A DNA stretch of 64,000 nt from Sphingobium phenoxybenzoativorans (GTDB taxonomy: Bacteria > Pseudomonadota > Alphaproteobacteria > Sphingomonadales > Sphingomonadaceae), in NCBI RefSeq assembly GCF_001757355.1, contig NZ_MINO01000003.1:1-64000 (forward strand), written 5' to 3'. Position 1 is the stretch's first letter. Each line of letters opens with the position of its first letter. Of the stretch, positions 8,868-17,663 are shown one piece after another. Made by a program: the position numbers and the translations under genes. The notes beneath the pieces are model-generated. The model saw only the letters and a program-made list of their open reading frames with translations, was not told the DNA's origin and searched no databases.

Positions 8868-9716
8868 ATGCTTATTTGTGCCGGCTATGACCTCCTGCTC
8901 GAGGCCTATGCTCCCACGCCCATGATCTCCATGTTAAGTATTCGTTCTGACCGGTGGGATGATTTGCGAACCTCCCATTGCGTGAGCAATGATCGCGCCA
9001 TCGCCATAGAGGATTATCGGGACGTGTTCGGCAACATATGTTCGCGCACAACTTTGCCGGTGGGATACACCAGCATCGCCTGCGACTTCGTCGTTGAAGA
9101 CTCGGGCATGCCTGATCGGCAGAGCCCTAACGCCATCCAGCATGAGATAGAAACCTTGCCGTCCGATATCCTCATGTATCTGGTCGGCAGCCGATATTGC
9201 GACACCGACCTACTGTCCAACGAAGCCTGGTGGCTCTTTGGCCATATTCCGCCGGGCTGGCAGCGCGTGCAGGCGATCGTCGATTTTGTGCACGGTCATC
9301 TGACCTATGGCTACTCTTTCGCGCGCGCGACCCGAACCGCATGGGAAGCCTATCAGGAAAGGGTGGGCGTTTGCCGGGATTTCGCGCATCTGGCCGTTGC
9401 CCTTTGCCGCTGCATGAACATCCCGGCGCGATATTGCAGCGGCTATCTTGGAGATATCGGCATAGATCCGGTGGATATTCCGATGGACTTCCATGCCTGG
9501 TTCGAAGTTTATCTAGGCGGGGAATGGCACAGTTTCGACGCGCGCCATCATGTGCCCCGCATAGGACGTATTATGATGGCCTGCGGCCGCGACGCCGCGG
9601 ACACAGCCTTGACCACAGCGTTTGGCAATGTGCGCCTGGCAAGTTTCAAGGTGCATACGGACGAAGTGAGCGAAGTTCCTTTAGCCATGCGGAATGCCGT
9701 GAGGCTCGCAGCTTAG
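8868..9716 (+). CDS. Transglutaminase-like cysteine protease domain protein
   Basis: Protein of 282 residues with an N-terminal beta-rich domain typical of bacterial transglutaminase-like proteins and a core with the catalytic triad. Cys is about residue 167 in GVCRDFAH, His about 208 in DFHAWFEVY and Asp about 223 in SFDARHH. These proteins act as cysteine proteases or cross-linking enzymes, and are often found beside circularly permuted ATP-grasp genes; that partner is not seen here. GGAG lies 7 bases before the ATG. There is no clear signal peptide, so a cytoplasmic site is likely. Confidence 0.87.
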   Translation: MLICAGYDLLLEAYAPTPMISMLSIRSDRWDDLRTSHCVSNDRAIAIEDYRDVFGNICSRTTLPVGYTSIACDFVVEDSGMPDRQSPNAIQHEIETLPSDILMYLVGSRYCDTDLLSNEAWWLFGHIPPGWQRVQAIVDFVHGHLTYGYSFARATRTAWEAYQERVGVCRDFAHLAVALCRCMNIPARYCSGYLGDIGIDPVDIPMDFHAWFEVYLGGEWHSFDARHHVPRIGRIMMACGRDAADTALTTAFGNVRLASFKVHTDEVSEVPLAMRNAVRLAA

Positions 9717-10292
9717 CAGCGTTGCTGACGTCACCACCCTCGCTTGCAATGCACGCCCTCCAAGGGAATTGGCGCCATGTGGTCAACGCTTAGCGACTAA
9801 CTAATCTGCTTTATCATGCGTCACAGATATGTGTCGGTAGCGGGCTTTATGCGAGCGACGATCCCGCGCGGCCCAAGCGTCCGGGCCAGCAGCCGCGCTG
9901 ACTTCATCAGCAGAAAGTTAGCAAACAGAGAAGCTGAAATAGCAGCGCGCTGGATCGATCGCCGACGGGTCAGCAGGGCCATTCCAGCTTCCAATGATCG
10001 TCGGCCTACCCCACAGCCATACAGGCGCTCTGCGTAAACAGCGGCGCGAGTGCGCAAAAGAGGGTGGCTTACTGCTGCATGCTTCTGTGCTTCCATCGGT
10101 GCACAGAGTTGCCCGTCTGCATAGGCCATCATGTCGAGCGTATGGATCAGCGTGGGCCACAGCGTGAGCATAAATTTCGTCAGTCAGCCCATCTCCTCAA
10201 GGACATTACGCGCAGGCGCCGGATTATCAGCTGGCGCGATAGTTCCTGGCACGCCGCACCACCTAAATGCTTTGCTTGTGCGTTACAGATTG
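9717..10292. other. Long spacer with a doubtful minus-strand frame
   Basis: A minus-strand frame (9821-10171, 116 codons, ending in a basic Leu/Ala/Arg-rich tail) and a plus-strand frame (9816-10037) overlap here. Neither has a good ribosome site or a recognisable domain. The stretch could hold a decayed gene or a small unknown one; I cannot decide. Confidence 0.4.
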
Positions 10293-11603
10293 ATGGCGAC
10301 TGAAATTTCACCTGAGCCGTATATCCTGATAATGACCGGAGTTGGCCTCCTAATCGCCCTCGTCGCGTGGCTGCCGCTCGCACTGAAAAGGCTGCCGCTA
10401 TCGCTTCCGATCGTCTGCATCGGCATTGGCATGGCTATCTTCCTTCCCCCGCAGGTCGTGCTTCAGCCGCTGCCGATTCGCTATCCACAGGTCACGGAGC
10501 GTCTTAGCGAGTTCGTCGTCATCATTGCGCTGATGGGAGCAGGCCTTAAGATCGATCGTGTCTTCGGCTTTCAGCGATGGGCGGTGACATGGCGACTGCT
10601 AGCGGTCACGATGCCGCTTGGAATTCTCGCAATTGCCGCGATCGGCATCCTGCTGCTCGGGTTGCCATTGCCAGTCGCTTTGCTGCTCGGCGCCAGCCTG
10701 GCACCCACCGATCCTGTTCTTGCCGCCGATGTTCAGGTTGGGCCGCCAAAGACGGGCGAAGAGGATGAGGTACGATTTGGCCTCACCTCCGAAGCGGGAC
10801 TGAACGATGGTGCAGCCTTCCCTTTCGTCCATCTGGCAATACTTCTTGCAGTAGCGCTACCCGCAGGAACGCCATGGCTATGGGAGTGGCTTACCTTCCG
10901 CGTAGCTTGGGAGATTATCGGTGGAATAGCGGGCGGTTGGGTGATCGGCCGGGTTTTTGGTTGGCTGACGTTTCATGTCCCGGCTGAGACCAAGCTCGCA
11001 AAAACTGGCGACGGGATGATCGCGATCTCTGCAACCTTCGTCTCCTACGGCCTTACCGAGATTATTCACGTTTACGGCTTCCTAGCTGTGTTCGTGACGG
11101 CGTTGACGCTTCGCGCGACTCACCGCACGCACGAGTTTCAGAGCGACCTTCATGCAATCACCGAGCAGATCGAACGCCTTGCAATGATGGTGGTGCTGAT
11201 CCTGTTTGGCGGGGCGATCGCGAGTGGACTGTTGTCTTCAATAAGCTGGATAGAGTTAGAAATCGCGTTGATTATCCTCCTCGTGGTTCGCCCGCTAACG
11301 GGCTGGTTCGCCCTCGCTGGATATCCAGCGGATCGACGGGAAAAGATGACACTGGCCTTCTTTGGAATACGAGGCGTCGGATCGATCTACTACCTATCAT
11401 ATGGAATGAACCATATGTCGACGACGCACATGGAAAGGCTCTGGGGTGTCGTCGGCTTGGTAATCCTGCTCTCCATCCTCCTTCACGGCGTAAGCGTCAC
11501 ACCCATCATGCGGTCGCTCGACCGATACCGGGGGGTTGACCCCGACGCCGAGGCCGGACACGAGTCCGAAGCTTCAACAGAGGCCGAAAAGACAAAGGGC
11601 TGA
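10293..11603 (+). CDS. Cation:proton antiporter (CPA1/NhaP family)
   Basis: Inner-membrane antiporter of 436 residues with about twelve spans, exchanging Na+ or K+ for H+. Family marks include GASLAPTDPVLAADVQVG (the antiporter ND/TDP segment) and SEAGLNDGAAFPFV in the next helix pair, which carries the conserved Asn-Asp ion site, plus FFGIRGVGSIYYL near the end. ATG 10293 was chosen because the first span begins ten residues later; the longer frame adds a non-conserved leader. The C-terminal tail of about 30 acidic residues is cytoplasmic. No operon partner. Confidence 0.9.
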   Translation: MATEISPEPYILIMTGVGLLIALVAWLPLALKRLPLSLPIVCIGIGMAIFLPPQVVLQPLPIRYPQVTERLSEFVVIIALMGAGLKIDRVFGFQRWAVTWRLLAVTMPLGILAIAAIGILLLGLPLPVALLLGASLAPTDPVLAADVQVGPPKTGEEDEVRFGLTSEAGLNDGAAFPFVHLAILLAVALPAGTPWLWEWLTFRVAWEIIGGIAGGWVIGRVFGWLTFHVPAETKLAKTGDGMIAISATFVSYGLTEIIHVYGFLAVFVTALTLRATHRTHEFQSDLHAITEQIERLAMMVVLILFGGAIASGLLSSISWIELEIALIILLVVRPLTGWFALAGYPADRREKMTLAFFGIRGVGSIYYLSYGMNHMSTTHMERLWGVVGLVILLSILLHGVSVTPIMRSLDRYRGVDPDAEAGHESEASTEAEKTKG

Positions 11604-11831
11604 GGCGTATGCGCGTGGACACAGTTTTGCAGAAAATGTGAAGGGATCCGCCCTGCAGTCCTCTTGCTCTGAACACCGCTTACCCAGTCTGGGCCGAAGC
11701 AGCTGTTCTACCGAGGCGCTTGCAACCGCTCGATTTGGTCGAGTGCTGCTTGAAATTCCAAACCGGGCGCGTAGCGGCTCGCCTTAAGTCGATACGGACG
11801 ATGAGAAATAGTTTGTCTGGTCAATGAGCGA

Positions 11832-12611
11832 TCACGAAGGTATTGGAAACGGTGGTTCTTGGTAGACGAGCGCTGGCACAAGGGCGCCCGGTGTGCCCAC
11901 TACAACCTGGTCATAGATTTTGGCAGCGATTACGCTGCGGCCGAGCGTCTCCGAGGCCAGTTGCAACAGAATAAGCGATCCCAAACCCACCCACCAGGCC
12001 GGATGCACATGGCCATGCCGCAGCTTATCGCGCGCGATGCCCGCAATCGGAAATGCGATCATTCCGATGAAGACTGCAGTCAACATCGAATACATAAACA
12101 GTGGTGCAGGCAGAAGGCGGCCGAGCGATGGACCCATGATTGCTGCCATGCCACATATGATCAGGCGCGGATGCCATTCACGATCGCGTCGCTTAGCAAC
12201 ACCGACGACCAATAGTGCTGCGAACAGGAGAACGCTCAGCGGGTTCATCAAAAGAAATTGTGCAGGAAAAAAGAAGAAAGGCACTGCCGCCTTTTGAGCG
12301 CTCCAAATCGTTGTAAGGGTGCCGACGATCACCATGGTCAATGCCCAGCCCACTGCCAACCAGCCCAATTTGCGGTGGAGGGCGAGCGATCCTGTCGCTG
12401 CAAGTGAAACTTGAGCGACGAACAGCAGAACCCACCCCATGAACAAGACCGCGTGGATATGTACAGAAACTGGCGCGTGGAATGATGATATGCCCATCGC
12501 CGCCAAAAAAGAGAAGGCTGCGATATTGATGAGCGCCATAACGATCGCAGTGATCGCAAAGAAACGCTCCTCGGCCACAAATAACGACCGCCTCGCGATC
12601 ACTGAAGCCAT
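11832..12611 (-). CDS. Multi-pass membrane protein, paralogue of the gene at 7099
   Basis: Protein of 259 residues with about seven spans. The His-rich pattern VHIHAVLFMGW, LHRKLGW, EWHPRLI and GHVHPAWWVG matches its paralogue at 7099-7818 in order and spacing. A strong AGGGGGAG ribosome site precedes the ATG. The two copies flank the transglutaminase and antiporter genes. Family name not recognised; the His pairs suggest heme or metal binding, which is inference. Confidence 0.75.
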   Translation of the reverse strand: MASVIARRSLFVAEERFFAITAIVMALINIAAFSFLAAMGISSFHAPVSVHIHAVLFMGWVLLFVAQVSLAATGSLALHRKLGWLAVGWALTMVIVGTLTTIWSAQKAAVPFFFFPAQFLLMNPLSVLLFAALLVVGVAKRRDREWHPRLIICGMAAIMGPSLGRLLPAPLFMYSMLTAVFIGMIAFPIAGIARDKLRHGHVHPAWWVGLGSLILLQLASETLGRSVIAAKIYDQVVVGTPGALVPALVYQEPPFPIPS

Positions 12612-12981
12612 ATACTCCCCCTTAGCCTCACCTTGGCTGATGCCGAGTGATACGATAGTGGTTGCTTGTTTGAAACAGTCAAGAAGAAGGAGTGCCGCTA
12701 AAGAGATGAGCGACGTATAGGGAGATACGAGTTTCCTACTTTTTGCTCATATCTCCTGTGCGGTGAAGACGCGCAACGTTTGCGCGCGTTACAATCATTT
12801 GTGGTAGCACAGTCGTCATTCTGGACACGCCGTTCAAAAGGTTGACCGACGATAAAACCGGACCGTCGCCGGTAGGCACCTGAAAACTCTAATTGAATGG
12901 CTACGATGGGTCGAGGCTGTCGTTCCGGCACGCCGCCTTAATACCGGGTTTCGGCGGAGGCAGACGTGCTTCGCAGCGACA
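12612..12981. other. Intergenic region, no gene seen
   Basis: Between two minus-strand genes. The only frame above 60 codons lacks a ribosome site and protein character. It may hold the promoter of the membrane-protein gene's neighbour or the 3' end of the katE operon transcript. Confidence 0.5.
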
Positions 12982-14118
12982 TCACCGGTTTCTAAAGGTC
13001 AATTTAGGAATATGAGTGAGCCTGCAGGCGAGATCTGCCTCACCGGACGCGACCACGTAATACTCACCTGCATCAACAATGCCTGTCGTAAAGACGATAT
13101 CGTGCACATACATAATATCCTGGATCGGTCTAGTAAGCTCGGCGCTAGCTTCTAGAAGCGGCGCATACTCGGTGCGGAGCACAACGCTGGGGTCCTCCCT
13201 GTCAAGCAGCGACCAATATGTCCGGTAAATGCCGACGATCTCTTTTGGCTCGACACCGTGCCAAAGCGTGAGCCACCCGTCATTGGTCAGGATCGGGGGC
13301 GTTCCACCGCCCATGCGCGCCGTGGCGACCGTAGCAGCATGCGGGCGGATGCCAGGCTTATGCCACGGTTTCCAGAACAGCGCGTCGGGCGAATGAGCCA
13401 GGTTGATGGACGGTCCTGCGCGCCATTCGCTACCTGGCGGGTAAGCGAAGTAAAGGTCGCCCAACGGGCGTGTCTGCGCCCAATATTGGCCATCAATCAG
13501 CCCTTCGAAGATCAGCATATCCTTGTTCTGATGATCGAGGACGATCGCTTCGAACGTCCAATCCAGGCCGTCGTGCGAGGAATAGAGCGTCGTGGAATGG
13601 CGTTCCGGGCTGACCGAGCAGGTTGTCATCAGATAGCGCTCACCGACCCGGCTGATCCGCGCATCCTCGATACCATAGCATTGAAAATCATGGGCGGGCG
13701 CGATCGCCCTGTCGTAATGGACGGTGACAATCGTAAGCCCGTCCGGGGTCAGCTCGACAGGCAGGAGCCAGGACAGCGAGGTCAAGGCCATGATCTTCCA
13801 GCCGCCGCCCCGCAGCAGAAACTTGCGCGGATCGGCGGTATCGGCATGCTCAAGCGGCCAGGCGTCCAGAACGTATCGGCCGACGCCGTCGTCGCCGCAC
13901 TCCCATCGTATGGCATGGACATGTCCGTCCCGGATGGGATGGCGCAACGCTTCAGCGACACGCACCATCATGAGGAGATTGCCATTGGCGAGCCGGGTCA
14001 GGCCCGGATTGAATGCGCCAAGGATATAGGTCTCGGCCTCGAGATGACCGGCAAGCGGCGATCGCGCGAGATCAATGTCAGGGGGCGTCAGGACCAGTCG
14101 GTCGATCGCGAAGCTCAT
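12982..14118 (-). CDS. Glycoside hydrolase family 130 protein (mannoside phosphorylase type)
   Basis: Five-bladed propeller enzyme of 378 residues. GH130 marks are FNPGLTRLANGNLL (36-49), GIEDAR (149-154, with Asp152 at the proton-donor position), the KDMLIFEGLIDGQYW segment and GGGTPPILTNDGWLTLWHG. The family cleaves beta-mannosides, usually by phosphorolysis and sometimes by hydrolysis; which applies here is not clear. Its start overlaps the SDR stop by 4 bases, so it is the last gene of the katE operon. A role in turnover of a storage or surface mannoside is inference. Confidence 0.87.
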   Translation of the reverse strand: MSFAIDRLVLTPPDIDLARSPLAGHLEAETYILGAFNPGLTRLANGNLLMMVRVAEALRHPIRDGHVHAIRWECGDDGVGRYVLDAWPLEHADTADPRKFLLRGGGWKIMALTSLSWLLPVELTPDGLTIVTVHYDRAIAPAHDFQCYGIEDARISRVGERYLMTTCSVSPERHSTTLYSSHDGLDWTFEAIVLDHQNKDMLIFEGLIDGQYWAQTRPLGDLYFAYPPGSEWRAGPSINLAHSPDALFWKPWHKPGIRPHAATVATARMGGGTPPILTNDGWLTLWHGVEPKEIVGIYRTYWSLLDREDPSVVLRTEYAPLLEASAELTRPIQDIMYVHDIVFTTGIVDAGEYYVVASGEADLACRLTHIPKLTFRNR

Positions 14119-14873
14119 TCCTTATCCTGCATGCGCGGCGCAATGGTGAGCTGCTGCACAACCGCGCGGCGCGGCTGGGTCAGGAGATAGTGAATGCCGA
14201 CGGCGATGTCCTCGGCGCGCAGCATCGACTCTTCCTCGATCATCTCGCGCTGCTTCTCGGCAGGAATATCGAGATATTGGAAGTCGGCGCCGGTCTTACC
14301 TGGTTCGACCAATGCCACCTTGATGCCTTTGGGGCCGAGCTCCTTGCGCAGCGCTTCCGAGAAGCCCGCGATGCCGGCTTTCATTCCCGCATAGACGGTC
14401 GAACCCGCACCCAGGATATGCGCCGACATCGAGCCGATGAGGACGATGTCGCCTTTGTCCTCAAGCAATCGGGCGCCGGCATGCGCGCTCATCACATAGG
14501 CGGTAAAGTCGGTGGCGAGGGCATAGCGCAGATCCGCATCGGACATCTCCGACAAGCCCTTGGCGGGGACGGCCGCGTTAATCACGACGATATCCGCTGC
14601 GGGAAGATAGTCGGCAGCCGCGGCAAAGAAGCGATCGACGCCGTCAGGTTCGGTGAGATCGAGAGCTATCCCATCGCCTTCGCCGACTTCGCGGATGCGC
14701 TCCAGCGCGTCGTCCAGATGTTCAGGGGTGCGGCCGCAGATGAACACCTTCGCGCCCTCGCTCGCGAGCAGAACAGCGATCGCGCGTCCGATCCCGGTCG
14801 TGCCGCCCGATATGATGGCCTGACGACCCTTCAGGCTAGGCATGGTAGTGTGCGCGTCTTCGATATCCGTCAT
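14115..14873 (-). CDS. SDR-family oxidoreductase
   Basis: Classical short-chain dehydrogenase of 252 residues. The cofactor loop SGGTTGIG lies at 22-29, the GRTPEHLDD segment after strand 2 suggests NADP(H), NAAV forms the fourth strand end, and YAGMK is the catalytic Tyr-Lys motif. The C-terminus contains LVEPGKTGADF, usual for this family. Both ends overlap neighbours by 4 bases (ATGA type), so translation is coupled to the large unknown protein and GH130. Substrate unknown; a sugar or alcohol is plausible from context. Confidence 0.9.
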   Translation of the reverse strand: MTDIEDAHTTMPSLKGRQAIISGGTTGIGRAIAVLLASEGAKVFICGRTPEHLDDALERIREVGEGDGIALDLTEPDGVDRFFAAAADYLPAADIVVINAAVPAKGLSEMSDADLRYALATDFTAYVMSAHAGARLLEDKGDIVLIGSMSAHILGAGSTVYAGMKAGIAGFSEALRKELGPKGIKVALVEPGKTGADFQYLDIPAEKQREMIEEESMLRAEDIAVGIHYLLTQPRRAVVQQLTIAPRMQDKE

Positions 14874-17113
14874 GCCCTGTCCTTCGCTTTTGCCCAGCGG
14901 ATGGTGATCCGGCCGCTGGCGGGGATGGTGAAGTCGATGCGCTCGTCGCTATCGTGCGCCGGGCGGATGCGATCACCTCCGGCAACCTCGACCGTAAAAT
15001 CGGGCAGGCGCGGGCGGCCGCGTCGCACCAACGCGAGCCGGGCGCGGCAGCCGTCGCCGCCGTCGAGCCTGATCGTCAACGACCGATCGTTATTGCGCTC
15101 ACTCGCCATGAGGAAATGATCGCAATAGATTTGGAAGTGCTCGCCATCGACCGAATGAAAGGCGCGGCTGGCGAACACGAAGGCCGCGCCGGCGCCGTAA
15201 ATCTCCTGGCCGACCTGCCCGGCCGGCTGGCCGTCATGATAGAGATCCTCGAGCGGGAAGGAGAGCGCGGCATCGATATGCCCGTTGCGGATGTCGGTCG
15301 CGAGGCAGTCCGCTGGCAGCGCGTCGGGATAATAGAACCAAGCGCGATGGAGGGCGTAGCGACAATATTCGCTGACGAGGATGCGCGCGGCCGGATCGAG
15401 ATCGGGGCCGCTATCCTTCAGATAGCGCTCGAAGGCGACGAAGCTGTCGAAACATTCGTAGATGGCCATATAGGGACCATCGTGAAGGCACGTGACGCCG
15501 AGGAAGTTGCTATAGTGTCGCGCAGCCTTGATCTGTGATTCCCAGATCGCAGAGTTATGGAAGAAGCTAGCCAGATAGACGTAGCTGTGGCGCAAATAAT
15601 ATTCTTCCGCCGTGATCCGCCAGAGCCGCATGCAGGCGGCCGCGCCCCAGGCGGTGAGGTTCGCCTGATAATTGAGCTCGAAGCGCATGTCTTTGGCAGC
15701 GTCGATCGCGGCTTGCGCCTCGCGCAGATATTGGTCTTTTTTGGTCAGCTCATAGGCCTGCAGCATGACGTAGGCGTAGAGCCCGCCGACGTCGGTCTGC
15801 CCGAGCCCATCGTCGTTGCGCGCCTCCACAATTACCGAGAAATCGTCGACCTTGAACTGGATCGGCCAGGCGTATTTGAAATGGTGCGCGGCCTTGATCG
15901 CGTAGCCTAGCGCACCGAGAAACAAGCGCTTGGCGCGGGTTTCGCCGTCTACAGCGAGCCGTCCGAGGTTGAGCAGTGGATGGTAGAGATACCAGCTGTC
16001 GACCGCGTCCTTGTCCTTGTCCCTGCCCACATTGGGAAGGTAGCGGCGCAGGGTCTTGAGCTTGGCGTCGCGGAACTTACCGAGGCCCGCCATGAACTCC
16101 GCTTCGAGTTCTACGGGCTCTTTCCGCCAGACAGCGAAGTCGCGCAGCGCCCCGATGAGCGACATCTGCACCATGATGTCTGGATACTCGGCGTCCGTAT
16201 AAGGGTGCGCATAGCGGTGGCCATAGTGGCGGATGGTCGCTTCGTCCGCCTCATCAAGATCGCGCAGCGTCTGGTCCGCGCGGGCGACCCAATCCCGAAA
16301 TTCGGTGTCGGGGAGGTCGAGCTTGTGATAGGCCGCACCCAGCATCTGGATGAAGCGGCGGCCCATATCCTGCCCGTCGGACGCAACATCGTCATGAAAG
16401 ACGATTAAAGTATCCGAGATCGTCGTCGCTTTGCCTTCGGGCAGCGGGTTGACCGGCGGGGTGCCGCTCTGCGGCGGCGATGGCGGCAGATACCCCAGCT
16501 CCGGCCATTCACCGCCGACCGCACTGTCGGGCGTTGTGTCGGTCGCTGCAAAATAGTCTGCAAGCGCGGTGAAATTCTGGACGTAGAGGACGCTGCCGAA
16601 GGCGGGTTCGTCCATGTGGAAATAGGTGAGGCCAGTGTTAAGACCGCGCTGCGCCGCTTCCACCCGGCCGACCGAGCCGATGGGATCGTCATTCTCGCCC
16701 AAAGGATAGAGATCGCGTGGAAGGAAGGGGATGAGGAGCGGCGCGGCGGGGGTCAGCGTCGTCGTGATGCGCAAAGCCGTAAGCTCGGCATCCGCCACGC
16801 TGAACCGAACGGTCTGTGCGCCCATAGGGCCTTCCAGATCAACGCGACAGGTTTCGATTGGATGGGCGCGGACCGTGCGCAGCTTCACTGCGCCGCCGAG
16901 GAGATGCGCCGCGCGGATCGCTAGGCCGCCCTTGCCTGGTCGGCGAACGATCGCCCAGAGCGCGTCGCGACCTTCGAGGATCTCGACCTCTCGGCCCGCC
17001 AAGGCGAATGTGGCGACAGGACGCATCGCGCCCTGCATCAGTTCGTACCGGAGCGCCAGAACCTGCGCGCTGACGCCGGGCGGCGTTCTGGTCAGCGTCG
17101 CAGCCCTAGCCAT
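14870..17113 (-). CDS. Large hypothetical protein, alpha/alpha-toroid glycan-enzyme-like
   Basis: Unrecognised protein of 747 residues. The first 250 residues look beta-rich, and the middle and end carry repeated amphipathic helices with many aromatic residues (for example YLREAQAAIDAAKD, AACMRLWRITAEEYYL, HDGPYMAIYECFDSFVAFERYL), as in six-hairpin glycosidases and lyases. The C-terminus is a small beta-sandwich. No signal peptide is seen at ATG 17113; the longer frame adds only shadow sequence. It overlaps the ankyrin gene (8 bases) and the SDR gene (4 bases). A carbohydrate-active role is inferred from the helix pattern and the GH130 neighbour only. Confidence 0.65.
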   Translation of the reverse strand: MARAATLTRTPPGVSAQVLALRYELMQGAMRPVATFALAGREVEILEGRDALWAIVRRPGKGGLAIRAAHLLGGAVKLRTVRAHPIETCRVDLEGPMGAQTVRFSVADAELTALRITTTLTPAAPLLIPFLPRDLYPLGENDDPIGSVGRVEAAQRGLNTGLTYFHMDEPAFGSVLYVQNFTALADYFAATDTTPDSAVGGEWPELGYLPPSPPQSGTPPVNPLPEGKATTISDTLIVFHDDVASDGQDMGRRFIQMLGAAYHKLDLPDTEFRDWVARADQTLRDLDEADEATIRHYGHRYAHPYTDAEYPDIMVQMSLIGALRDFAVWRKEPVELEAEFMAGLGKFRDAKLKTLRRYLPNVGRDKDKDAVDSWYLYHPLLNLGRLAVDGETRAKRLFLGALGYAIKAAHHFKYAWPIQFKVDDFSVIVEARNDDGLGQTDVGGLYAYVMLQAYELTKKDQYLREAQAAIDAAKDMRFELNYQANLTAWGAAACMRLWRITAEEYYLRHSYVYLASFFHNSAIWESQIKAARHYSNFLGVTCLHDGPYMAIYECFDSFVAFERYLKDSGPDLDPAARILVSEYCRYALHRAWFYYPDALPADCLATDIRNGHIDAALSFPLEDLYHDGQPAGQVGQEIYGAGAAFVFASRAFHSVDGEHFQIYCDHFLMASERNNDRSLTIRLDGGDGCRARLALVRRGRPRLPDFTVEVAGGDRIRPAHDSDERIDFTIPASGRITIRWAKAKDRA

Positions 17114-17663
17114 TGAACAAATTGATCGACGGAGAAGCCACCTCGAGCAACATCGCCATTGCCGCATTCCCCTGCGTACAGGCGAGCGACTTGGCGCTAT
17201 TTCCAGCAGCGTCTGTCCAGTCGATATCGGCGCCAGCCGTGATGAGATCCTCGACGATCTGGGCATGGCTGAACATCGCCGCCATCATCAGGGCGGTCTG
17301 GCCCGCCCGGTTTCGGCGGTTGGGCTCCGCCCCCGCGGCGAGGAGAAGGCGGGCAACGGCGCCGAACCCTTTGAACGCCACGCCCATCAACGCTGTGTTC
17401 CCCCGTCCGAGGTCGGGCGCGTCGACCTGCGCGCCCGCCTCCAGCAGTGCCTGCGTGGTTTCGAGCGAGCCGTGATAGCTTGCCAGGATGAGCGCGGTAT
17501 AGCCTTTGGGGTCATGCGCCTCGAGGTCGATCCCGGCGCTGACCAGCGCCGGGATCATGTCTGCGCGGCCGAGCCGCGCTGCGTCGAACAGCAGCTCCTG
17601 CAGCCGCTCGGGCGACGGAAGTGGACGCGGGCCGCCCGTTACTGGCTCGTCATGCTCAGGCAT
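17106..17663 (-). CDS. Ankyrin-repeat protein linked to catalase (AnkB-like)
   Basis: Protein of 185 residues with about four ankyrin repeats, shown by the recurring [38 protein letters not shown] and the degenerate [12 protein letters not shown] turns. It starts 8 bases inside the catalase gene's end. In Pseudomonas an ankyrin protein next to a catalase gene (AnkB with KatB) is needed for full catalase activity, so a similar helper role for the HPII-type enzyme here is likely but inferred. Start chosen at ATG 17663; upstream codons lie within katE. Confidence 0.85.
   Translation of the reverse strand: MPEHDEPVTGGPRPLPSPERLQELLFDAARLGRADMIPALVSAGIDLEAHDPKGYTALILASYHGSLETTQALLEAGAQVDAPDLGRGNTALMGVAFKGFGAVARLLLAAGAEPNRRNRAGQTALMMAAMFSHAQIVEDLITAGADIDWTDAAGNSAKSLACTQGNAAMAMLLEVASPSINLFNG

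Noticed and set aside
14013..15119. Plus-strand frame of 368 codons
   Set aside because: It is antisense to GH130/SDR and the large unknown gene; the minus-strand genes overlap neatly and have clear motifs.
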